NCBI GenBank assembly: GCA_965153355.1
Contig: OZ231126.1
Coordinates: 28,272,001 to 28,336,000, forward strand
Length of the DNA stretch: 64,000 bases
Direction: 5' to 3'
Origin: Flaccisagitta enflata
Lineage: Eukaryota > Chaetognatha > Sagittoidea > Aphragmophora
The notes beneath the pieces were generated by a model that was not told the DNA's origin, searched no databases, and saw only the letters and a program-made list of their open reading frames with translations. A program made the position numbers and the translations under genes. Numbering within the stretch: the first letter of the stretch is position 1; every line of letters begins with the position of its first letter. Positions 1 to 11,837 of the stretch are shown in pieces.

Positions 1-52
1 CACTTTGATATATTGTCCATTGTCTTTGACGCCGGCATCAGGCATCAGCGTG
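1..52 (-). pseudogene. Partial copy of the kinesin FHA exon
   Basis: Positions 1-52 closely match 110-161 inside the FHA exon of the same strand. Read on the minus strand this piece gives a peptide like DAGVKDNGQYIKV, against GAGVKVNGQDIKV in the real exon. Similarity stops after about 52 bases and the left side is cut by the window edge. It has point differences and no visible acceptor. It is probably a decayed duplicate in the intron after the FHA exon, but if it continues to the left it could be a second, alternative FHA exon. Confidence 0.65.
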
Positions 53-83
53 TCAATTGCTTATCTCAAATGTCTTGCAATAC

Positions 84-309
84 CTGTCGTTATGATGAAG
101 CTCTGTTTCCACTTTGATATCTTGTCCATTGACTTTGACGCCGGCGCCTGGTTTCGGCGTGAGAGTGACTGCGCTTCCGTCGGCGTCGCTCTCCAGCAGC
201 GCGTGATCCGCCTGAACGCTGAGACCATTGAGAGTGATTTCCGCCGGAGGATCGGCGCGCGAGTTGCCGATGCGTGACTGACCGGGATTGGCGAAGTGAA
301 ACACCATAC
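84..309 (-). CDS. Kinesin-3-like protein, exon with most of the FHA domain
   Basis: This 226-bp exon encodes about 75 residues of a forkhead-associated (FHA) domain, the phosphopeptide or protein-binding fold that follows the neck coil in kinesin-3 motors. Visible FHA marks are the RIG strand start, ITLNGLSVQADHALLE with its conserved His, the VTLTP strand, the VNGQ turn and the LHHNDR end typical of kinesin FHA domains. The acceptor is gtcgcag before GTATGG and the donor is ACAG before gtattg. The first two bases GT complete a Gly codon begun by the last base of the exon at 25928-26066. The exon ends two bases into an Arg codon. The remaining FHA strands and the tail must lie left of position 1. 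Membership of kinesin-3 is clear from the joined exons; the subfamily (KIF28-like or other) is inference. Confidence 0.88.
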
Positions 310-483
310 CTGCGACAAGACACGTCATGATACATACACGCATGAATGACCACGGCCACGGAAAGAGGAAGATGGGAGGCGTGGGATGGTGTAAGGGAGG
401 GTACGACAGGGAAGGCATGAGAGAACAAGGAGAATTAGAACGCAGCAAAGATGGAGAAGAGGATGAAGAAGTAGGAGAAGATG

Positions 484-576
484 GAGAAGAAGAAAAAGAA
501 GAAGAAGAAGAAGAAGAAGAAGAAGAAGAAGAAGAAGAAGAAGAAGAAGAAGAAGAAGAAGAAGAAGAAGAAGAAG
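484..576 (+). repeat. (GAA)n microsatellite
   Basis: A nearly pure GAA/AAG tract with a few interruptions. The Glu-, Leu- and Phe-rich frames over it are repeat translations, not genes. Confidence 0.95.
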
Positions 577-775
577 GAGAAGGGGGAGAAGAGGACGAAC
601 AGAAACAACAAAAAACAACGTCTATTCGTCCGTCGGTATGTAACGTTCATCGTTTTCTGAGCGGTGTCGGCCAAACCGGTCGCGCATGGTATCTGGCTTT
701 CTGATGATAAAGTTCACACCGCATTAGTTATGAACGCAACTGGAAATTTCAGTTGAAAGATGTACTAATGAATGA

Positions 776-905
776 ATAGATAAATGAACAGAAACAACAG
801 CAACAAAAACAAAACAACAATAACAATAACAAAAAAAAAAAACAAAAACAAAAACGAAAACAAAAACAACAACCATAACAACAACAACAACATCAACAAC
901 AAAAT
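776..905 (+). repeat. A-rich CAA/CAAAAA tract
   Basis: Irregular A-rich sequence made of CAA and CAAAA steps with no coding character. Confidence 0.8.
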
Positions 906-1014
906 GCGTTAGCGCAAGAAGCACAAGTAAGGCAACGTTTGGGGACAATGCCAATGGGGAAACGAGGAGAAATAGAGAGCGTTGCTCAGGAGTCTGGAGT
1001 CTCCAGTGGAGAAA

Positions 1015-1105
1015 TCTTTTTAGTCCCGGACTAGCGACTCTGTAAGAGGCTTTGTCCGTCCGTCCGTCCGTCCATCCGTTGATCCGTCCGTCCGTCAACG
1101 AAGGT
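1015..1105 (+). repeat. Hairpin-family repeat fragment
   Basis: The sequence begins tttttagtcccggactagcg, continues with the family signature ctctgtaagaggctttgtcc and then a TCCG array. It is a degenerate fragment of the dispersed AGTCGCG-hairpin family described at 8972-9165. Confidence 0.7.
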
Positions 1106-2821
1106 CAAAAAGTGGAGAAGCAAGCGTTTTAGTAGAGCTTGAAAAAGGTTAGCCCGTAGATCTCAACAGTTCAGATTTTGCTCTGAAATCAAATTCAACT
1201 GCGTGTAAGATAAAATCACTACGGCCAAACGCTAGCTTCTACAATCCCGGCAACTTCACCGGCGGAGAGAGTGTTAAGTTCTGCTTTGGATTTCAAATGA
1301 AAATTAGGAGATCAAAGCACCCCCGATTTTTAATATTGAATCAATTGACACAATGTTTCATACAATTTTCTGTTCATGCGCTCAAAGTTAGAGTCCAGGG
1401 ACGTAAAGGTCAACTTAAGCACAGACAGTCATATTTTTTTCTAATCTACATTATTTCACATGTATTAAGGTCAATCTTTTTTTCATCGATGTTACTCATA
1501 GGGTTTGGCAGATATTTCACTTTTCTTACTAGACCTACTTCCCTACTCGGATGAAGACTAAAGTAAAGGGGATTTTTATGAAGCAATTTTCCTTGTCATC
1601 ATTGCCGTCTTATTATGCTGTAGTGAGAGACGCACTATCATTAACTCTCTATGGAAACATTTTTTTTGAGGCGCCAAATGGCGTTTTACAGATTACTGCA
1701 TGCAGTTGGATTCACCTTTGGTGTTCTGATGCAATTTATACGTATCAGCGTATCTCTTTGTCTTATTATTCGTTGGTTTTAGCCAGTCTGTCTTTCTTTC
1801 TCAACGCGTAATGATACATTGGAAAGTTAACTCTGACTTAGAGAAAATGTCGGTGGAGACGAGTTTTAGAAATAAAAATGTTTGTACAACATCAAAATGA
1901 GTAATGCTGAAGACATATGATTTCCACAGTTTTATTCAGCGCCGTCACTTTAGTCAAATTGCTGAAAATGATTTTCAAGCGAGCTTTTTTACCCCCGCTG
2001 ATATCGCCACCTAGTTTTAGATGCTTGGGGGATGGGGTGTGGATGGGGGTTGGATGCTCCAGTGAAATGTAGTGAAATGATGAAAACTGCCTCCACCTTT
2101 ATCATTGGGGATTTTTATTACGGTTTAGACCTTTAGGAAGTAATCCACGACACTTTCAGTACATATTTAGATGGTCTAGTTGCGCGCGATTTGACCACAA
2201 TATGCAAATGAGATTCGTGGATTTTTCAACTTTTGTTGTAGTGGCCTGAATTAGCCTCTACATGTAGGGTAGAAGATCGATTGCCTAGGTTGAAATCAGC
2301 TTTTGGTTATCATTTTTTCATCAAAATTAATGTGATAGAAGATGGATGTTACAATTTTTATACTCATTTTGATCTATTTCACCATGGGCCTACTTGTTTT
2401 AAGCAAGAGATAAGATGCGCGAAAATTGCGAAAATGGGAAGAACTGTTTGATTTATGACTCACCTTGTTCTTTTTATTTCTAATCAATGGATTGATTAAA
2501 AACCTTGGTATCGGTCTTGTTTGAACCTTATTTAGAAGAAAAATATGAATTTCTAAAAAATAGATGATAGTAGTTCCTATGGGCTCCTTTAGGGGTCCTC
2601 TTGGCTCCCCAAAATAGCTAAAATGTTTAATAATGAGCTTTTCCTCCCGGTTTCTCCTGAGAGGTTAATGGAGCTGTAATTTGTATGTTAAGATACTGTC
2701 ATCTGGTGTATATGGTGGTAAGGTACACAAATTAAGGCTAGGGATACCCAAGGGGGCCCATCTGGGGTTATCTAGAGGCTCAAAACAGGCATAAATGACC
2801 AAAACATGGGCGTTTTCAGTA

Positions 2822-3165
2822 ACTTTTTTGGGCAGCGGCTCTAATGGGAAGTCCTTTTGAACACACAGGGACTTGTTCAAGCGTCTGTCCTGTCGTCCAT
2901 TTGTTTTTCCGAATGTCCCCCCCCTCTGGGCCTCTCAGGGCTAAAATCAGGTCTCACAGACGGTGACAGACCTCAAACTGGCCTATCGGGCTTCAAATCA
3001 TGCCTCTCAGGTATCAAACCAGGTCCTTCAGGCCTAAAATTAGCCTTCTTTGGCCTCTCAGGGCTCTTGGGCCTCAATTCAGCCCTCCCCAGCCTCAAAT
3101 CAACCCATTCAGTACTTAAATCAGGCCTCAAATCAGCCCTCTCAGGTCTTGAATGCAGGCCTGTA
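2822..3165 (+). repeat. Minisatellite element (GGCAGCGGC end, CCTCAAATCAG units), truncated
   Basis: The piece starts with ttttttgggcagcggctc, the same terminus as the element at 21862-22313. It then carries 15 or more degenerate units of about 18 bp around CCTCAAATCAGCCCTC. No inverted right terminus is visible, so the copy is probably truncated. Confidence 0.7.
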
Positions 3166-3859
3166 TATTGTTCTACATTCCCCGCCCCCCGTGGGGGGGG
3201 GGGGGAAATAATCAAAGGGTTTGGAGGTGGGGAAGAAAATTTAAGGGAGAAAAAAGAGAAAAACAGAAAATTTAGGGAAAATAAAACTTTTGGCAGTACC
3301 AAATCATAGATACTGATTAGTAATACACAATTCAACACTATTTAAACCTTAAAAACACTGTTTTATAGCTATATGGGCAACATCAGCAAGAAAATCATTG
3401 ATGTTAGGGAAAAATGCCAGTGATCCGCCGTAAGCGTGCGACATTTTTGTCTTTTTATCTTATATTAGGAGAGTGGCCGCTAGGCTCCGGGTTTGTATGC
3501 CAGCCGTTTCTATGATAACCTTGAAAATGGGATGTTTTTACGATCCCCCCATGCATATAGATTGGAAAAATTACCCGGACTGTTGACCGCTATCAATACA
3601 TTCAGCCATATTTTGCAATAATTGACATTTACTTGGTCAAAAACTAAAGCGGGATTTGCCGCCGCAGCCTGATAAAACGGCATTGTTTTTGTCACCATTT
3701 CTAGCGCGATATGCCTCACGGTTTTGATCTTTTGTTTTGAACTCCTAAATGGACTTGCAAAATTCTTTTTGTTTTCATTTATTTACATTAGAACTTGACG
3801 TATGAGAAGGTCAATAGAGATTTTTCTTGCTAAGAAAAGAATCTGTGGGCCTTCCCACA

Positions 3860-4418
3860 TACAGTACCTTCCGAGCAAACCCGGCTAAAACTGGAGGATT
3901 ATTTTTTGTTACTTTAATTTCATTTCCCAAACTTCATTTTTTGTACATAACTTAATTAAAAGATACTTAATTCCTTGAACATATTTGGCTGTCAAAAAAA
4001 ATAACTTGTGAAATCAAAGTGCATGAAGACATCAATATTGAGTGTTCTAACCCAGACCATTGGATTTGGCAAAAAATTTTACCTATCCTAGACTACAAGA
4101 ACAGCTCAGTCAGATAATTATTTCAGATTTTACAGCCATTTAAAGTTTTTAAGGACAATTGTCTCAAAATAATTTAGGACAATTGTCCTTAAAAATGTAA
4201 ATCTGAAATCTGAAATGTCTGACTGAGCTGTTCGTAATTCACTGGATAGGTAAATACTGAGTCATCTGCGTTAGATTTCAATTTGATTTCATACCGCACG
4301 TATGTTCAGAGAATTAAATATTTTGAAAGTTGATGCAAAAATGAAGTTTGGGAAATGAAATTAAAGTATCAAAAATTAATCCTCCAGTTTTAACCGGGTT
4401 TGCTCGGAAGGTACTGTA
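3860..4418. mobile_element. TA-flanked MITE, Tc1/mariner-like
   Basis: Inverted arms of about 85 bp or more begin CAGTACCTTCCGAGCAAACC at 3862 and end as the reverse complement at 4416. TA dinucleotides flank both ends (3860-3861 and 4417-4418), the target signature of the Tc1/mariner superfamily. There is no transposase frame, so it is non-autonomous. The centre has a further small inverted repeat around gacaattgtc. Confidence 0.8.
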
Positions 4419-4728
4419 GCAATTGATAAGATTTTGAGCCATTTTTGGTCATTTTGGGTCATTCGAGCTATCTGGAAGGGTCCATCAGGGGTCAAAAGCC
4501 TTTACTCTTATCCACAAATAGTCCTTCTCTACTCTCCTCTCCTCTACTAGAAGACAGTATCTGAAAAGATAATTTGTCCATTTCATTGTTATTGAACCAA
4601 TGTTTTGGACATTTCTTACTATTTGCAGTTCATTAGGTTCCCTGAGGAGCCCCTGAATGGGCCCCTCAGGGGCCCATAAACTAGATTAGTGTATCTTGAG
4701 ATGGAATATACATCTCCATTAACCTCTA

Positions 4729-5255
4729 CAGTCAGTGGACAAAACACAATAGGTATATATATCACTCCGTTGCTTTTGATCCAACCCACTGATATTGAAC
4801 AAAATGCTGTAAACAACAACTGGTTATCGAAATTACAGCCGGCTGTTAGATTACAAAGTTGGCGATAATCCAACTTTCACCAAATAGAATGAGACCTGCA
4901 GATTCATAATCCTGATGACATTCTGAGAAGTTTGATATGTCACAACATATATTTTTATATGATAATTTTTTTTTTATAAATGCATGATTTGATTATAATG
5001 TAATGTTGAAAAAAAATACTTCTTACAAAAAGTGTTAAGTGTGACATGTCAAACTTCTCAGAATTTCATCAGGATTATGAATTTGCAGGTTTCATTCTTT
5101 TTGGTGAAAGTTGGATTTTTGCCAATTTTGTAACTGAACAGCCGGCTGTAATTTCAACAACCAGTTATTATTTACAGCATTCTGCTCAACATCAATGGGT
5201 TGAATCAAAACCAACAGAGTGATATATATACCTATTGTGTTTTGTCCGCTGACTG
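4729..5255. mobile_element. MITE of the CAGTC-GGACAAAAC family, copy 1
   Basis: This 527-bp foldback has arms of about 240 bp starting cagtcagtggacaaaacac and ending with the inverted version. A 4-bp duplication, TCTA, flanks it (4725-4728 and 5256-5259). A second full copy is at 44817-45337, and diverged relatives are at 50489-50560, 51340-51545 and 56708-56919. It has no coding capacity. Confidence 0.85.
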
Positions 5256-5344
5256 TCTAGGAGAGACAGTTTGAACACATTTGCTCGTTCAATCAAAAGA
5301 GTGAAACCGGCCAAAATTACTAAAAACGCACATTTACCGTTTCT

Positions 5345-5376
5345 CTCCTCCTCCTCCTCCTCCTCCTCCTCCTCCA
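5345..5376 (+). repeat. (CTC)n microsatellite
   Basis: A short pure CTC tract inside the composite foldback. Confidence 0.9.
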
Positions 5377-6187
5377 CCTTGTCCACCACAACCACCTGCA
5401 CATTCCTCCAACCTCTGCAGTAATGATACAGTGACAAAAAATTTTGTAGTTCACATTTTACTTCAGCATTATGCATTTATTTCATATAATAGGGAAATCG
5501 CTTTAGTCAGTTTAAGTGGTATTTTTCAAAAATCATTGAAATCTCATTTGCATATTGTGGTCAAATCGCGCGCAACTAGACCCTTCAATATTGATGTCAA
5601 ATGAATTTCCTTCTATTCTTAAGACCCATACCCGTCATAAAAATCCCCAATGAGATCAGTGAGTGGAGAATTTATCTTTCAACTACAGCCCTGCCCACCC
5701 TGCCCACTTCCATACAGCTTTCGTCTCATTTTCGATTTGTCCGTCCGTCGTTTTGCATCCATTATCGGTTGCAAGCCATATCTACCCCGTCCACGTCAAA
5801 ACGTTCGAGATCAGCCGGTCGTATATCCGGCCTTGTTGTAAACACGCTCTCTGGAAGTCACGTCCATACCTCATTAGTTGTAAACACAGCTTGTTGTTTG
5901 CCTCGCAGGGTATTTCTTCAGTTGAATGCATGAATGAATAGATGGTAGCCATAAACCAAAAGAAAGAAAAATAGGAAAAAGAAAAAGACAAAGAAAAAAA
6001 AAAGACAAAAGATAAGAAGGAAAACCATTCAAGTGAAAGAAACTCAGCGACAAAAACCTTCACCACCAAAAGCAATGCGCAAGTGAGCGCAACCCTTGAT
6101 GTCATGGGAATGACACTCAGCATCTTTCCGAATCGATTTCGCTCTTTCTCCCTTTCTTTCTACGTTCGTTTCTATTCCTCTCCACTC

Positions 6188-6216
6188 TCATATCTTTCTT
6201 TCCTTCTTTCTTTCCT

Positions 6217-6279
<63 letters not shown>

Positions 6280-6280
6280 C

Positions 6281-6340
<60 letters not shown>

Positions 6341-6376
6341 TCCCTCAGATGAATTCGATGCATCCACTCTCCTTTC
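6188..6376 (+). repeat. (TTTC)n array plus a short unique motif
   Basis: A TTTC/CTTT array is followed at 6342-6376 by a motif beginning ccctcagatgaattcgatg. The same motif recurs in the same orientation at about 20184-20218, so it brackets the Gypsy inverted duplication as a direct repeat. Confidence 0.85.
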
Positions 6377-8127
6377 TTTCTTTCTTTCTTTCTCTGGTGA
6401 GCCCTTCTAAAGGACTATAAACCCAACCTGGTTGCGGCTGGTCAGGCAGTACCACCCACCAGGCCTCTTATGGTAGCATCTACCATACCCTTGGAGTGGA
6501 ACCCGGTGTGGGGCGGCGCGGGCCAAACCATAGTATATTGTGATAAGCCGGTAGTACCTCACCCCGAGGCAGCCTATGCCATGTCCATGCTGGAATCTTT
6601 ATGGAAGTCTGACTAGTAGCAAAGGGGTCATTCCCTTGGTCAATGCCTCTGAAGCATGCTTCAGAGGGCTCCCCATAAAGGATTCACTTGGACAGAAATC
6701 GGGCATTGTGACAGCTGGGGGTCACATCTTACTGGTTTCCAGAACATTTGGACGAAGTGGAGTGGTTGGCAGACATACCCTCTTAAGGGTTCCCTGGCGT
6801 AAGATTCCATATTTTTTAGCTCTCCTTTGGTACCATACTGTCGGACCAGTATCAAGGTCAGTCTGTGTGGTGGTTCACACTTAATATATCCATAAGCTGT
6901 GCCTGCGGTCTTGTCTGTCTGTCAAGACCAAAGGACCCTCAAGGTTATGCACAAGTCCTGGAGTCTGACCAGGCACCCTAACTTTGATTTCCATTGGGTA
7001 TTTACTGACTTAACTGACTTTAACCCACACACATTGCACCCGAAATCTGAGCTGCATCTCATTGAGTATCATCACCATAGGCACTGGCATATGTCCGGGC
7101 CAAACCGCATCAACTTTCTTCCCGCCGTATCGTCAAAAAAATTAAGCCCATTGCTTTTCTGTTCTTGATTTGGGCACATCGATGATCAAACAACCCAGGA
7201 GGGTTGTCCAACTCCGCTAACTCATCAAATTTTGACTTGTTGGATGGTCCCCGGAGTCGCGAGACAAAGGGGTCGTCGTTCTTACCATCCACAAGGAATT
7301 CCAACCAATCACGGCGAAGATCAGCGAAACGGTGATTACTCCTCAACGCTTTGGCCCAACATCAAAAGCCGCCCCATCATTATAATCGCAACCTTCAACA
7401 ATATCAAGTGCGGTGAACTTTTAACCAATCCCGACGCACCGTTCAAAAGTTACGGCCCGAAACGCGAAGATTAAGGGAAGAACAATACGTTTTGTCAAAT
7501 ATCTTCCAAACCGCTCAAGCTAACTCAAATCTGATTGGCTCCGCCTCCACTATATCGCACCTTGCGGTTCCATTGGTCATCCTACAAGACCATTTTGCTA
7601 AAGCCCCTGCCGCTATATGCAAATGAGCTGCTGCCTGAAACTTCAACGGCCTGTATCTCCTAAACCGTTGCTCCGATTCGAAATCCGATCGAATTTTTGG
7701 GTCCCCTTGGATCCCCTGAAGCCAACTCTTCTCTTTCCGGCAGCCTCCTCACACGCTCATTTTCTCCGTAATATGCAAATGAGGCTTTAGTAAGATCACC
7801 TTGAATTCTACCAAGAACAAAGACAAAAGGTAGCGGCCGAACGAATCGGGCTACTCGCGCCGTCATTCTCGCTCAAGAACACCGGTCCCCTAACCCCCTG
7901 GGGGCCGCTCAAAGTTCAAACATCCGAACTCCAGCGGTGTTGGAGTCGCCGTTCGTCGTCCCTGCCTAAGACAGGAACGGGGCATCATAGGGAGGCGCTC
8001 GGTGCAGGCACCGGCACCTTTCCCATAAGGTGAGCCGAGCCACGATAGCCGATCAATAGTCTTAATTAACTTTTGATTTTATCTTAACCGCTATCAATCA
8101 CTCTTCCTTTCATGCCTTCCCGCCTCA

Positions 8128-8556
8128 ATGAGCTACGACGGCAACAACCATGCCTCCGACAGCCGTAGAGCAACCCGTTCCCAATCGGATTCCAATCCGA
8201 ACCTCCTCGCCCCGCCACTCACATCATTCCGCAGGCGTCGTTCCCCAACTCGCGACGAACGCCTCCTATCTCCGAACCACTGCGAGGAAATTTACGAGGA
8301 AGGAATCTTTCAATTCCCAGCTCCAACAGCAGCCATGGGCACTCCCGATCCAACCGTCGCAGCTCTCACAGAAGCCCTCCAGGGCGTCAGGGTGTCGAGT
8401 CGCAAGCCGGAACTCCCCGCATTCGATTCTAAAAACATCGATATCTGGCTCAAACGCGTCGACAACGCGTACAGGCGTTCGGGGGTTACGGACCCCAAAG
8501 ATAAATTCGCCTTCATCGAACCCAAGTTCGCGTGCGACACCGATCCCCACATCAAT
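8128..8556 (+). pseudogene. Gypsy gag, 5' part, interrupted by a transposon
   Basis: This codes for the first 143 or so residues of a Gag-like protein starting MSYDGNNHASDSRR. It includes an Arg-rich stretch and the LPAFDSKNIDIWLKRVDNAY segment typical of the capsid region of Gypsy-type Gag. It is nearly identical to the uninterrupted Gag at 16945-18066. The frame is broken after DTDPHIN by the insertion beginning at 8557 and resumes at 12301. It is therefore inactive. Confidence 0.88.
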
Positions 8557-8971
8557 AGGGAAGGTCATATTGCGTACCTTGATGTATCTTCATGTAAGTT
8601 GGCAAAAACACTCGAGATGCTATTTATAAAAGATTGAGACCTTGCGCGACCTTCAACTCCTTGTATCTTCATTGTTCACAAAATGAAAAAAAAATCTTGA
8701 AAACAATTGAACTGAGTTTCCTCTCCGATTTAACCAGTTCGGTATGACAATTTTCCCCCCTAAAATCTCCAACAGCAAGTTTCTATATAACCATTTTATG
8801 TAGCGCGAACTTAAGCAATCATCTGTCAAGCAGTCTACGTGCGGTAGCGTACAGAGAGGCTATGCAGAGTGATAGCAAAGCGAAGCAGTCAATCTTTTTC
8901 ACGTTGGCGATTAGATCAGAACACGGATTGACTTTTTTCATCTATAAAATGTTATTCTTCATGTGAGCTTA

Positions 8972-9165
8972 TTTTTTTAGTCGCGTGCACGCGACTCTAC
9001 ACCCCGCTTTGTCCGTTGGTCGGTCGGTTGGTCTGTCACACTTTACTTTTTTTATATCTTTTATTCCGTGATGTCACTGCTCGTGCCCGAATGGTCTAGT
9101 GACCTCAAATATGGCCCCTGCCCACCCGCACGCGACTTCGGTAGTTGTGTATCCGGCCTTGTTTT
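8972..9165 (+). repeat. AGTCGCG-hairpin family, reference copy
   Basis: One end has T's followed by the perfect palindrome AGTCGCGTGCACGCGACT (8979-8996), then ctacaccccgctttgtcc and a run of GGTC-type tetramers. The other end carries a second GCGACT followed by gtatccggccttgttt. The same layout recurs in both orientations more than twenty times in the window, with three hairpin variants: AGTCGCG...CGCGACT, AGATGCG...CGCATCT and a GGAC/GTCC-loop form. There is no coding capacity. Whether it is a SINE, a MITE or a new class is open. Confidence 0.8.
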
Positions 9166-9200
9166 CCTTTCCTTCCCTTATATTTCCCGCTATTTTACCC

Positions 9201-9752
9201 TTTTTTAGTCGCGTGCACGCGACTCTACACCTTGCCGTGTCGGTCGGTAGGTCGGTAGGTCGGTAGGTCGGTAGGTCGGTAGGTTGGTAGATCCGTCACG
9301 TTTTTGAAATTATGACTTTTTAAGGTTTTTTAAGGTATTTTAAGGTACTCTAGGGTATTTCAGGGTACTATAGGGTACTTCAGGGTACTTTAGGGAACTT
9401 AAGTTATTTTAGGGACTTAAGGTATTTTAGGGTACTTCCAGATATTTTTGGGTAATTTTGAGTATTTTTGAGTAATTTTGAGTATTTATGGGTATTTTTA
9501 GGTGTTTTTGGGTATTTTTGGGTATTTTTTGGTATTTTGGGTATTTTGGGTATTTTGTCAACTTTATATTGGACACTCGTTATTGGTTCAGAATGTAACT
9601 TTTTTTTGGGACAGGCGTTATGTAGTTTGAAGTTGTAGTATGTACTATGTAGTTATATAGTATGAAGTTATGTAGTATGAAGTTGTGTAGTATGAAGTTG
9701 TGTAATTGTGTTGTAACGAAGCACGCGACTGTTGGCCTGTTGGGCTTGTTTT
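9201..9752 (+). repeat. AGTCGCG-hairpin family copy with GGGTA minisatellite core
   Basis: It starts with ttttttagtcgcgtgcacgc and ends gttgggcttgtttt. After a GGTA/GGTC array it contains about 250 bp of degenerate tagggtatttt-like units (9305-9560). Confidence 0.75.
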
Positions 9753-9783
9753 CTTTTACTTTTCGTTTCTTTCTTTTATCTCC

Positions 9784-9785
9784 CA

Positions 9786-9818
<33 letters not shown>

Positions 9819-10676
9819 ATCTTTCCATCTGTCTTCCTTTCTTTCTTTCTCTCTGTCTTTCTTTCTCTCTGTCTTTCTTTCTCTCTGTCTTTCTTTCTTT
9901 CCGTCTTTCTTTCTTTCCGTCTTTCTTTCTTTCTTTCCGTCTTTCTTTCCGTCTTTCTTTCTTTCCGTCTTTCTTTCTTTCTGTCTTTCTTTCTTTCCGT
10001 CTTTCTTTCTTTCCGTCTGTCTTCCTTTCCATCTGTCTTCCTTTCCATCTGTCTTCCTTTCCGTCTTTCTTTCTTTCTTTCTTTCTTTCTTCCTTCCTTT
10101 CCTTCTTTCTGTCTGTCTTCCTTTCCTTTCTTTTTTTCTGTCTGTCTTCCTTTCCTTTCTTTCTTTCTGTCTGTCTTCCTTTCCTTTCTTTCTTACTGTC
10201 TGTCTTCCTTTCCTTTCTTTCTTTCTGTCTGTCTTCCTTTCCTTCTTTCTTTCTGTCTGTCTTCCTTTCCTTCTTTCTTTCTGTCTGTCTTTCTTTCCTT
10301 CTTTCTTTCTGTCTGTCTTCCTTTCCTTCTTTCTTTCTGTCTGTCTTCCTTTCCTTCTTTCTTTCTGTCTGTCTTCCTTTCCTTCTTTCTTTCTGTCTGT
10401 CTTCCTTTCCTTCTTTCTTTCTGTCTGTCTTCCTTTCCTTCTTTCTTTCTGTCTATCTTCCTTTCCTTCTTTCTTTCTGTCTGTCTTCCTTTCCTTCTTT
10501 CTTTCTGTCTGTCTTCCTTTCCTTCTTTCTTTCTGTCTGTCTTCCTTTCCTTTCCTTCTTTCTTTCTTTCTGTCTGTCTGTCTATCTGTCTGTCTGTCTG
10601 TCTTTCTTTCTTTCTTTCTTTCCTTCCTTCTTTCCTTCTTTCCTTCTTTCCTTCTTTCCTTCTTTCTTTCTTTCCT

Positions 10677-10716
<40 letters not shown>

Positions 10717-10720
10717 TCCA
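9784..10720 (+). repeat. Long TTTC/TCTG polypyrimidine array
   Basis: Nearly 1 kb of almost pure pyrimidine on the plus strand. It is built of CTTT steps and a higher-order unit of about 34 bp (tttctgtctgtcttcctttcc) repeated more than ten times. Three frames stay open for over 360 residues only because the array contains no stop codon. Confidence 0.95.
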
Positions 10721-11178
10721 GTTTTTTATTGTTTTTATTCCAAGCAGACGGTCACCTAGTAAGTCGGTCGGTCACGATTTTTTGCGATTCGCGAATGAGC
10801 GGACCTCCTCTCTTTTTAAATTGCCCATCTAGTCTTCTTCATCACTGTCCATACATGACTTGAGTTAATATTCGCGTGTATCTGTTATTCTGAATTATGG
10901 ACGAATGGATAAAAGGAAGAATGGACGTATTATCTGACAATTTGAGGACGATACTTTACGCTAAGTCGCAATGATTATGTACGAATCGTTTCATCCGATC
11001 CCCTAACTCGTATAATGTAATTATTGCACATGTCCGTTCACAGAAACTTGTCAACAAATAACGCAGGGTTGCGCTATCATCGCAGACGGGTGCGCAGCAG
11101 CAAACAGGCCCCCCCCCCCCCCCACAAACAGGATGTATCACACCCGCGATAATAAAGAATGCGTACTTTGCTCATTAG

Positions 11179-11416
11179 CAGCCCTGAAAATAGAGCGGGC
11201 CCGCGGGCCCGAGGCCCGCATATTGGCTGTCGGGCCCGCAAATTAAACTAGCTGCGGGCCCAATGGGCCCGCAGCAATTTTGCTTAGTATCCTGGAATCA
11301 TAATTTGATCCAACTTACATTCTTGTATTCCTATGGCGAACTGTCATTTTGTTCTGCGGTAAAATTGATATCAAACGTAAGAATAGCAAAACCACATTTT
11401 TCGTTCTCCTGGAGTT

Positions 11417-11468
<52 letters not shown>

Positions 11469-11471
11469 ACA

Positions 11472-11559
<88 letters not shown>

Positions 11560-11837
11560 CACACACACACTGAGAGGGACGGAGGGATGGGTAAAACTTC
11601 CCTGAGAAATGTTACCATTATTCTTTGCATAATTCTTTCCATTTATTAGGAAATAGTTTGCATAGATAGAAGAATTCACTGCAGTGTTGTAGCAGTGTGT
11701 TTACACAGGCTTAGGATAACAGAAAGCTTGGAATAACTATATTTAAGTCGGGCCCGCTGTTTTCCTGTCGGGCCCGCAAAAATTGGGTAGAGCGGGCCCG
11801 ACGGGCCCGCTGAAAAAAATTGCTATTTTCAGGGCTG
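11179..11837. mobile_element. hAT-like MITE with GGGCCCG-rich ends
   Basis: The ends are inverted: CAGCCCTGAAAATAG at 11179 and its reverse complement at 11837. An exact 8-bp duplication CTCATTAG lies at 11171-11178 and 11838-11845. The subterminal regions carry repeated cgggcccgc motifs. The core contains (GA)n at about 11419-11464 and (CA)n at about 11465-11571. An 8-bp duplication and a CAG start fit the hAT superfamily. No transposase is present. Confidence 0.88.

Larger units (their letters stand above)
2105..5655. mobile_element. Composite foldback element with nested insertions
   Basis: A 43-bp block at 2172-2214 (starting ggtctagttgcgcgcg) recurs exactly as its reverse complement at about 5540-5582. 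Weaker inverted similarity extends outward on both sides to an attggggatttttat motif. The arms, about 120 bp, enclose 3.3 kb holding a minisatellite element (2822-3165), a TA-flanked MITE (3860-4418) and a 4-bp-TSD MITE (4729-5255). I infer an old foldback transposon that later served as a landing site. Confidence 0.65.

Noticed and set aside
310-448. N-terminal extension of the minus-strand frame that covers the FHA exon
   Set aside because: The residues before the acceptor at 310-311 do not match kinesin, while the spliced upstream exon at 25928-26066 supplies the expected sequence in phase.
6576-6884. 102-codon frame, and its counterpart at 19226-19618, as a gene
   Set aside because: It lies in the retroelement 5' flank in both arms, shows no domain and differs in length between arms.
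9662-10863. Three overlapping frames of 365-385 codons rich in Phe, Leu and Ser
   Set aside because: They are translations of the TTTC/TCTG array and open in all three frames because the array lacks stop codons.
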